This document shows, piece after piece, positions 37,636 to 42,257 of a stretch of DNA of 42,257 nucleotides. The notes below the pieces were generated by a model that was given only the letters and a program-made list of their open reading frames with translations, had not been told where the DNA came from and ran no database searches. Origin of the DNA: Streptosporangiaceae bacterium (lineage in GTDB: Bacteria; Actinomycetota; Actinomycetes; Streptosporangiales; Streptosporangiaceae). Every line of letters starts with the position of its first letter. Within the stretch, counting starts at the first letter, position 1. The position numbers and the translations under genes are program-made. The stretch covers positions 1-42,257 of the forward strand of contig JAICWX010000038.1 of the NCBI GenBank assembly GCA_025934635.1, in the 5' to 3' direction.

Positions 37636-37900
37636 CCGCGGCCCCTCACCGCAGACGGCACCTTGTTCCGGCCCGGATCGTTCTTCTGTCATGACAACGC
37701 TACGGATCGCACGCACCGAGCCGTGGCCGGGCAAGCGCCCGGGATGGACCAGCTCGCCGTGCCCGCTCAGGGCGACCTCGTGGGCCAGTTCACCCGGGAC
37801 CTGCCGCTTACCCGGCGGCGCCACGGCTGGCCGCGCCTGTTCCGCGGTCACTCGCAGGTGCGCCTGGCCGCTCGCTGACGGCCGGCTGAGCGCGGGGGTG

Positions 37901-38377
37901 TCAGGCCGGGTACTGGTCGTGCCGGGCCCAGACCTCGATCCACTCCTGTTCCGTCAGCTTGCGTCCGGCCGCGCGGATGCCGGCGAGCTCGGTGAAGTAC
38001 TCCTCGCGGGGCGGCCCGGGCGCGAACATGATGAGCATCCGGGCCGGGCTGCCGCTCTCGTTAGAGAAAGCGTGGATCCCGCCCTGCGGGACGTAGAGGA
38101 AGTCGCCCTTCACCGCGTCGATCCAGCTCTGCCCGTTGAAGAGCCGGACGGTGCCCTCCATCACGTAGAAGGACTCGGAGAACGTCTTGTGGAAGTGCGG
38201 GTCGGCGCCCCCGGGTGTCCCGGTCATGTTCCACTCGAACAGGCCGTACTGGCCGTTGGTGGCCGCGCCCGGAGCGGTGAACACGACGTGCGTACCCGAG
38301 GGGTACGTCACCGACGGCACCTCCCCGGCCGGCCGGTACCGCGCGCTGACCTCACCGATGTCTTTGCTGTACGACAC
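37901..38377 (-). CDS. cupin-domain protein
   Basis: A 158-residue single-cupin protein. Motif 1 is ADPHFHKTFSESFYVMEGTVRLF (His-x-His, Glu as metal ligands) and motif 2 has GDFLYVPQGGIHAFSNES. The C-terminus has an extra helix EQEWIEVWARHDQYPA. Such small cupins are metal-dependent isomerases, dioxygenases or sugar-binding proteins; the substrate is unknown. A long N-terminal strand region (SVTYPSGTHVVFTAPGAATNGQYGLFEWNM) may seal the barrel. Confidence 0.9.
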   Translation of the reverse strand: MSYSKDIGEVSARYRPAGEVPSVTYPSGTHVVFTAPGAATNGQYGLFEWNMTGTPGGADPHFHKTFSESFYVMEGTVRLFNGQSWIDAVKGDFLYVPQGGIHAFSNESGSPARMLIMFAPGPPREEYFTELAGIRAAGRKLTEQEWIEVWARHDQYPA

Positions 38378-38454
38378 GCCAGATCCTCCCGTAGGCGCTG
38401 ATTTTCCCGTTCCCCGCCGTCTGTACCCCGAGCACCACCCTAAAGGAGGCGCGC

Positions 38455-38850
38455 ATGGCCCGGCTGATCTACTCGGCCATCATGTCGCTCGACGGCTACA
38501 TCGCCGACGCGGAGGGACGCTTCGAGTGGGCGGCACCGGACGAGGACGTGTTCTCGTTCGTCACCGACCTTGAACGTCCGGTCGGCACCTATCTCTACGG
38601 CCGGCGGATGTACGAGACCATGCGCTACTGGGAAACCGCGCATACGACCGGCGGCCAGTCGCCCGCCGGGCGCGACTTCGCGCAGCTCTGGCAGGCTGCC
38701 GACAAGATCGTGTACTCCACCACGCTCAAGGAAGCGGACACCGCCAGGACCCGGATCGAGCGGGACTTCGACCCGGACCAGGTCCGGAAGCTGGTGCAGG
38801 AGCACACGTTCGGCGGCGGCACGATCTACCTTCGCTACCACCCGGCGTAA
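38455..38850 (+). CDS. DHFR/RibD-C family reductase with apparent internal deletion
   Basis: A 131-residue protein behind AAGGAGG. The first 115 residues match the DHFR/RibD C-terminal family: RLIYSAIMSLDGYIADAEGRFEWAAPDEDVFSFV, TYLYGRRMYETMRYWETA and DKIVYSTTLKEADTARTRIERDFDPDQVRKL. The family then continues for about 50 residues with a GG-containing nucleotide-binding part and a VGGG region before the final strand. Here LVQE (about 111-116) passes straight to HTFGGGTIYLRYHPA, the usual last strand. An in-frame deletion at about 38800 explains this, and the protein is probably inactive. Confidence 0.8.
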   Translation: MARLIYSAIMSLDGYIADAEGRFEWAAPDEDVFSFVTDLERPVGTYLYGRRMYETMRYWETAHTTGGQSPAGRDFAQLWQAADKIVYSTTLKEADTARTRIERDFDPDQVRKLVQEHTFGGGTIYLRYHPA

Positions 38851-38873
38851 CCCCTTGCCATGCGTAGATGATT

Positions 38874-38892
38874 GAGATATCTCTATGACATG
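38874..38892 (+). promoter_or_regulatory. GAGATATCTC palindrome and -10 box before padR
   Basis: A perfect 10-bp palindrome (38874-38883) overlaps TATCTC, which ends 6 nt before ATG 38890. A leaderless start under PadR autorepression is plausible. Confidence 0.5.
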
Positions 38893-39240
38893 AGCAAGCG
38901 AAGCATGCAGGAGCCCACGTTCCTCATCCTGACCGCGCTGGCGGCCGGGCCCCAGCATGGTTACGCCATCATCACCGACGCCGGCCGCACCTCCGGCGGC
39001 GTGACCCGGCTGCAGACCGGGACCCTGTACATGGCCCTGGACCGGCTGAGCGCGGCCGGGCTGGTCGAGCCAGACCGGGAAGAGGTCGCCGACGGCCGGC
39101 TGCGCCGGTACTACCGGCTCACCGACGAGGGCGCGGCCGAACTGGCGGCCGAGACCGAACGCCGTCGCGCCAGCGCCGCCGTCGCGGCCCAGCGGCTCAG
39201 CGCCCGGCTCGCCGCGCGGCCCGCCGGAGGCATCGCGTGA
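38890..39240 (+). CDS. PadR-family transcriptional regulator
   Basis: A 116-residue PadR protein from ATG 38890: EPTFLILTALAAGPQHGYAIITDAG, GTLYMALDRLSAAGLVEPDREEVADGRLRRYYRLTDEGAAELAAE. It has the family wing and C-terminal dimer helix. The stop overlaps the GTG of the membrane protein gene, so they are co-translated. PadR-membrane protein pairs often form small stress or drug modules, the regulator controlling its partner. Confidence 0.92.
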   Translation: MSKRSMQEPTFLILTALAAGPQHGYAIITDAGRTSGGVTRLQTGTLYMALDRLSAAGLVEPDREEVADGRLRRYYRLTDEGAAELAAETERRRASAAVAAQRLSARLAARPAGGIA

Positions 39241-40250
39241 GCACGCCGGACCCAGAGCGGGCGGCGCGGGACGCGAAGCGCGCCGCGCTGGAACGGCGGT
39301 ACCGGCGCCTGCTGCGCTGCTACCCGCCCGGCCAGCGCGAGGAGATGCTCGGCGTGCTGCTGGACACCGCCCGCCCCGGCCAGCGGATCCCGGGCGTGCG
39401 GCAGACGGTGAACCTGGTCGCCTGCGGGCTGGCGATCCGGGCCCGCCGGGCCCTGGCCGGCCAGCCCTGGCAGGACGCCCTGGCCGTGGTGAGCCTGATC
39501 CTCCCGGTGCTGATGCTCATCATCGCGGCCCTGGACTTCGCCGTGGCGGTCCGGCATGAGGTGACGATAGATGCCTACCCGCCGGGGATTCCGTTCTGGC
39601 GGCTCGGCCTCGTGCCCGACCTCGGAAGGCCCGCGACGGTGCTGGCCGGCTGGCTGGCGGTGACGCTCCTGGGGCTGACCGGGCGGCGGCGCACCGCCGC
39701 GGTGATCGCGTCTGCCCTGCTGGCGCTGGCCCTGGTGAATCCGCTGACCGAGATCGTGCACCTGACCGGCGACGGGTACGTGACGGTCCCGCTGTTCATG
39801 TACACGGCCAGCGTGAGTCCTGTCGTCCTGGCCAGCCTGGCGGCCTGCTCGCTGGCCTTCTCGGCCGGCCCGCGCCGGGGCCTGGCAATCACCGGACGGC
39901 GGCGAGCCTGCCTCATGATCGCGGGCCTTTCCGCCGTCTTCGGCTACTCAGCGGTCGTCTACCTGGTGAGCCCCTCCGCGTCCTGGGACGGTTTCGGCCC
40001 CCTCATCCTGGACGTCCTGGCGATCGTGGTCGCGGCCGCCGCCACCCGCGTCCCCGGCGCCGTGGGCTGGCGGGTCGCGGTGCTGGTGGCCGGACCGATG
40101 CTCGTGCTTGATGTCGTCGGCATCGTCCTCGGGGGCGGCCCGGCGTCCATCGCGGTGCCCTTGCTCGGCAACCTGCTGTTCGCCATGCTCATGTGGCCAG
40201 TGGCGGTCGCTTCCTGGCGGGGGCGGGCATCGCGCGCCGCGGCGGGGTAA
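39237..40250 (+). CDS. PadR-coupled polytopic membrane protein
   Basis: A 337-residue membrane protein from GTG 39237. The cytoplasmic N-terminus (RRYRRLLRCYPPGQREEMLGVLLDTARPGQRIPGVRQTVNLVACGLAIRARRAL) is a conserved motif of actinobacterial membrane proteins that follow PadR regulators. About eight helices follow. No catalytic motif is recognised. It may be a permease-like partner in a stress module controlled by PadR. The hydrolase gene at 40193 begins inside its 3' end. Confidence 0.8.
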   Translation: MSTPDPERAARDAKRAALERRYRRLLRCYPPGQREEMLGVLLDTARPGQRIPGVRQTVNLVACGLAIRARRALAGQPWQDALAVVSLILPVLMLIIAALDFAVAVRHEVTIDAYPPGIPFWRLGLVPDLGRPATVLAGWLAVTLLGLTGRRRTAAVIASALLALALVNPLTEIVHLTGDGYVTVPLFMYTASVSPVVLASLAACSLAFSAGPRRGLAITGRRRACLMIAGLSAVFGYSAVVYLVSPSASWDGFGPLILDVLAIVVAAAATRVPGAVGWRVAVLVAGPMLVLDVVGIVLGGGPASIAVPLLGNLLFAMLMWPVAVASWRGRASRAAAG

Positions 40251-41332
40251 CGGGACAGCCCGGGCCCGCGCCCCACCTGCCCGCGCCGACGGGCCCGCAC
40301 CCGGTCGGCACGACGTCCTTGTACCTCAAGGACGTCTCCCGTCCCGATCCCTGGGCCGCCGGGGTGAGCGCACGCGAGCTGATGGTCTCCCTGTGGTACC
40401 CGGCGGCGGCGCCGGACGGGCCGCGCGCCCCGTACATGACGCCAGCGGAGTCCCGGCTCCAGCTCACCGGCCGGGGCATCACCGGCATCCCGCCGGACAC
40501 GCTGAGCACGGTCCGGACCAACGCGGTCAGCGATGCGACCCCGGCCGGAGGTCAGCGCAGCGCGCCCCTCGTCGTGCTCTCGCCCGGCTTCACCAACCCC
40601 CGCAGCACGCTCACCGGGCTGGCCGAGGACCTGGCCAGCCACGGCTACGTCGCGGCCGGGATTGATCACACGTACGAGAGCTTCGCCACCGCCTTTCCCG
40701 ATGGGCGGGTCACCACCTGCCTCGCCCGCGATGCACCCCGGCGGGGCGGGGCGTTCTGGGAGAAGGTCGTGACCGGCCGGGCCGCCGACGTCTCCTTCGT
40801 GCTCGGCGAGCTGGCCGGCGCGGACCCGGCCCGGCCGGGGGCCGGGCTGATCGACCCGTCCCGGATGGCGATGGCCGGCCACTCCATCGGCGGCGCATCC
40901 GCCATCGCCGCCCTGCTGGCCGACTCCCGCATCCGGGCCGGCCTCGACATGGACGGCGCCACCCACGCCCGGATCCCGGACCACGGCCTGTCCCGGCCGT
41001 TCCTCTTCCTGGGCAAGCAATCCAACTACACCCCGGGCGGCGAAGGTTCCGTCACCAGCTGGGACCGCGACTGGAAACTGCTGACCGGCTGGAAGCGGTG
41101 GCTCCTGGTGGCCGGCGCCGTGCATGCCTCCTTCACCGACCTCGCGCTGCTGGCCGGCCAGGCCGGACTCGACACCGACGCCGGCGTCCCCGGAACCCGG
41201 TCCCTGGACATCACCCGCGCCTACGTCCGGGCCTTCTGCGACCAGCACCTGCGCGGCCGACCGCAACTCCTGCTGGACCAGCCGTCGCCGCGCTATCCCG
41301 AGGTCACGTTCTGCCACCGGCTCAGTCCGTGA
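40193..41332 (+). CDS. alpha/beta hydrolase, PAF-acetylhydrolase-like
   Basis: A 379-residue hydrolase. GTG 40193 lies 58 bp inside the previous gene; the conserved part starts at PAPTGPHPVGTTSLYLKD. The nucleophile is Ser231 in AMAGHSIGGASA, a candidate acid Asp is in LDMDGATHARIP and the base His is in GAVHASFTDLALL, as in plasma PAF-acetylhydrolase-type esterases. VSLWYPAAAPDGPRAPYM and PLVVLSPGFTNPRSTLTGLAEDLASHGYVAAGIDH support the family. There is no clear signal peptide, so it is probably cytoplasmic. It ends in an 11-bp convergent overlap with ridA. Confidence 0.87.
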   Translation: MASGGRFLAGAGIARRGGVTGQPGPAPHLPAPTGPHPVGTTSLYLKDVSRPDPWAAGVSARELMVSLWYPAAAPDGPRAPYMTPAESRLQLTGRGITGIPPDTLSTVRTNAVSDATPAGGQRSAPLVVLSPGFTNPRSTLTGLAEDLASHGYVAAGIDHTYESFATAFPDGRVTTCLARDAPRRGGAFWEKVVTGRAADVSFVLGELAGADPARPGAGLIDPSRMAMAGHSIGGASAIAALLADSRIRAGLDMDGATHARIPDHGLSRPFLFLGKQSNYTPGGEGSVTSWDRDWKLLTGWKRWLLVAGAVHASFTDLALLAGQAGLDTDAGVPGTRSLDITRAYVRAFCDQHLRGRPQLLLDQPSPRYPEVTFCHRLSP

Positions 41333-41702
41333 CGGCCACCATGGCGATCGATACCAGGAGCCCCGGCCGGTCCACTCCTAGCTTGCTCACGCAGCGCGGC
41401 GGCCGGACGCCGGGGAAGAACTCGTCGAAGACCTCGGCTAGGTCATCGGCGTCTTCGGGCCGCATGAGCAGGGTGTGGACCATGACGGCGTCGCTCAGGA
41501 CGGCGCCGGCCGCGCGCAGGATGGCCTGGCAGTTGAGCAGCGACTGACGGGCCTGCGCCGTGACCGTGGGGCCCGCGAACTCGCCGGTCGTCACGTCGAT
41601 CCCGGGTGTCCCGGCCACGTAGACCGTCTGGCCGGCCTTCACCGCCTGGCTGTACATAGGGGACTGCGGCGCCTCGGGCGTGGAGATGATCTCTTTGGGC
41701 AT
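41322..41702 (-). CDS. RidA-family protein
   Basis: A 126-residue YjgF/RidA protein with YSQAVKAGQTVYVAGTPGIDVTTGEFAGPTVTAQARQSLLNCQAILRAAGAVLSDAVMVHTLLMRPEDADDLAEVFDEFFPGVRPPRCVSK. The conserved Arg of the enamine/imine deaminase site is in PPRCVS. RidA hydrolyses 2-aminoacrylate-type imines made by PLP dehydratases; stand-alone subfamilies may act on other substrates. It is divergent from the VOC gene. Confidence 0.92.
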   Translation of the reverse strand: MPKEIISTPEAPQSPMYSQAVKAGQTVYVAGTPGIDVTTGEFAGPTVTAQARQSLLNCQAILRAAGAVLSDAVMVHTLLMRPEDADDLAEVFDEFFPGVRPPRCVSKLGVDRPGLLVSIAMVAVTD

Positions 41703-41743
41703 GTGCTCAAGCTTTCACCGGACCGCGCCCCGGCACATCGGTA

Positions 41744-41796
41744 CTGGCCACGGATACCGCAGATCCGTGGCCAGCACGGACCGGTACCCTCTGGGC
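41744..41796. promoter_or_regulatory. 12-bp perfect inverted repeat and leaderless promoter upstream of VOC gene
   Basis: CTGGCCACGGAT (41744-41755) and its exact complement (41763-41774) flank a 7-nt spacer, between divergent ridA and the VOC gene. TACCCT (41785-41790) lies 6 nt before ATG 41797 with CTGGGC between, so the dyad covers the expected -35 region and could be a repressor site. Confidence 0.6.
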
Positions 41797-42147
41797 ATGC
41801 CAGCACGCTTCAAGGACCTGTGCATCGACGCCGGCGATCATCAGGCGCTGGCCGACTGGTGGTGCGCGGCGCTGGGTTACGTGCGGCAAGAAGACGAAAA
41901 GCCGCGCCCGGCGGACTGGCCGATCCCGCTCGCGGACCCGTCCGGCCAGGGACCGTTGATCTGGGTCAACCCGGTTCCCGAGTCGAAGACGGTGAAGAAC
42001 CGGATGCACCTGGACGTCACCGGCGACAAGGCCGAGCTACTCGGCCTAGGCGCCACGCTGGTCCGCGCCCGCGACGAGGACATCGACTGGGACATCCTCG
42101 CCGACCCCGAGGGCAACGAGTTCTGCGTCTTCGCCCCCCAGCCATAA
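41797..42147 (+). CDS. VOC superfamily (glyoxalase-like) protein
   Basis: A 116-residue VOC protein of the Glyoxalase_6 type: FKDLCIDAGDHQALADWWCAALGYVRQ, DPSGQGPLIWVNPVPESKTVKNRMHLDVTGDK, and the ending WDILADPEGNEFCVF. ATG 41797 is chosen because the open frame upstream crosses the palindrome and the VOC fold starts here. Small actinobacterial members often bind or modify antibiotics or metabolites; the substrate is unknown. Confidence 0.9.
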   Translation: MPARFKDLCIDAGDHQALADWWCAALGYVRQEDEKPRPADWPIPLADPSGQGPLIWVNPVPESKTVKNRMHLDVTGDKAELLGLGATLVRARDEDIDWDILADPEGNEFCVFAPQP

Positions 42148-42257
42148 CCGGGACCTGGCACTGCGCCCAGCCCCTCCAGGACCTACCCCGCCCGGCGCAC
42201 ACGGCGTTCGTAGTCGCGGAGTCGGGACAAGCCAGAGCGGGGGGGGTGGCGTGGGGA

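Noticed and set aside
37663..37878. 71-codon plus-strand frame in the gap after arsR
   Set aside because: No Shine-Dalgarno, mixed codon bias and no recognisable domain; overlapping frames on both strands are equally open.
42148..42257. Minus-strand SRLRDYERR-like tail, possible end of an IS5-type transposase
   Set aside because: Only about 18 residues are visible before the window edge and the similarity is too short to support a call.

Overview
The window is very GC-rich, uses GTG and TTG starts freely, has strongly GC-biased third codon positions, and carries several promoters whose -10 box sits 6 nt before the start codon (leaderless transcripts). With the HbhA/phasin-like proteins, CsoR, DUF1707, DUF5134 and leaderless genes, this points to chromosomal DNA of a filamentous-type actinomycete (Actinomycetota). 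The genus cannot be read from the sequence. No rRNA, tRNA, CRISPR array or phage is visible.

Layout. (1) 1-7064: one tightly overlapping catabolic operon with two peptide-type ABC permeases, two ABC ATPases, a zinc alcohol dehydrogenase, an SDR, a D-threonine aldolase/D-serine dehydratase-like PLP enzyme and a second SDR. (2) 7065-7706: a repeat-packed intergenic region with two tandem arrays and a perfect 27-bp inverted repeat. (3) 7636-10296: three paralogous phasin/HbhA-like proteins, each behind its own copy of one conserved promoter, then an XRE regulator. (4) 10329-11773, minus strand: a FolD-like protein lacking the usual catalytic Lys, coupled to a separate FTCD-C/Fch-type cyclohydrolase. 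(5) 11818-21761: a copper-flavoured island with csoR, a GH13 glucosidase, a DUF899 protein, four tandem CsoR-operator-like palindromes in front of two membrane proteins (the second DUF5134), a DUF1835 protein, a CopZ-like chaperone, a solitary TnpB and a Cu(I) P-type ATPase. (6) 21777-25325: a flavin monooxygenase, then galT-galK with an altered sugar-binding motif in GalK. (7) 25322-34877: small regulator/effector modules (YozG-type HTH with a frame-broken DUF2975 protein, PAP2, MarR, DUF1707, LUD, OsmC, TetR-SDR, MetX-like hydrolase, NTF2-like), a broken hypothetical, and a HigB-like protein split by a long helical insertion. (8) 35126-42147: MFS exporter and SRPBCC-ArsR genes around three identical operators, a cupin, a DHFR-family protein with an apparent internal deletion, PadR with a membrane protein, a PAF-AH-like hydrolase, RidA and a VOC protein.

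The strongest candidates for something not yet described are the three-paralogue phasin/HbhA-like locus with its shared promoter, the array of CsoR-like operators on the DUF5134 operon, the split FolD/cyclohydrolase pair, and a two-unit palindromic repeat found at two places with the same 31-bp phasing but opposite relative orientation.
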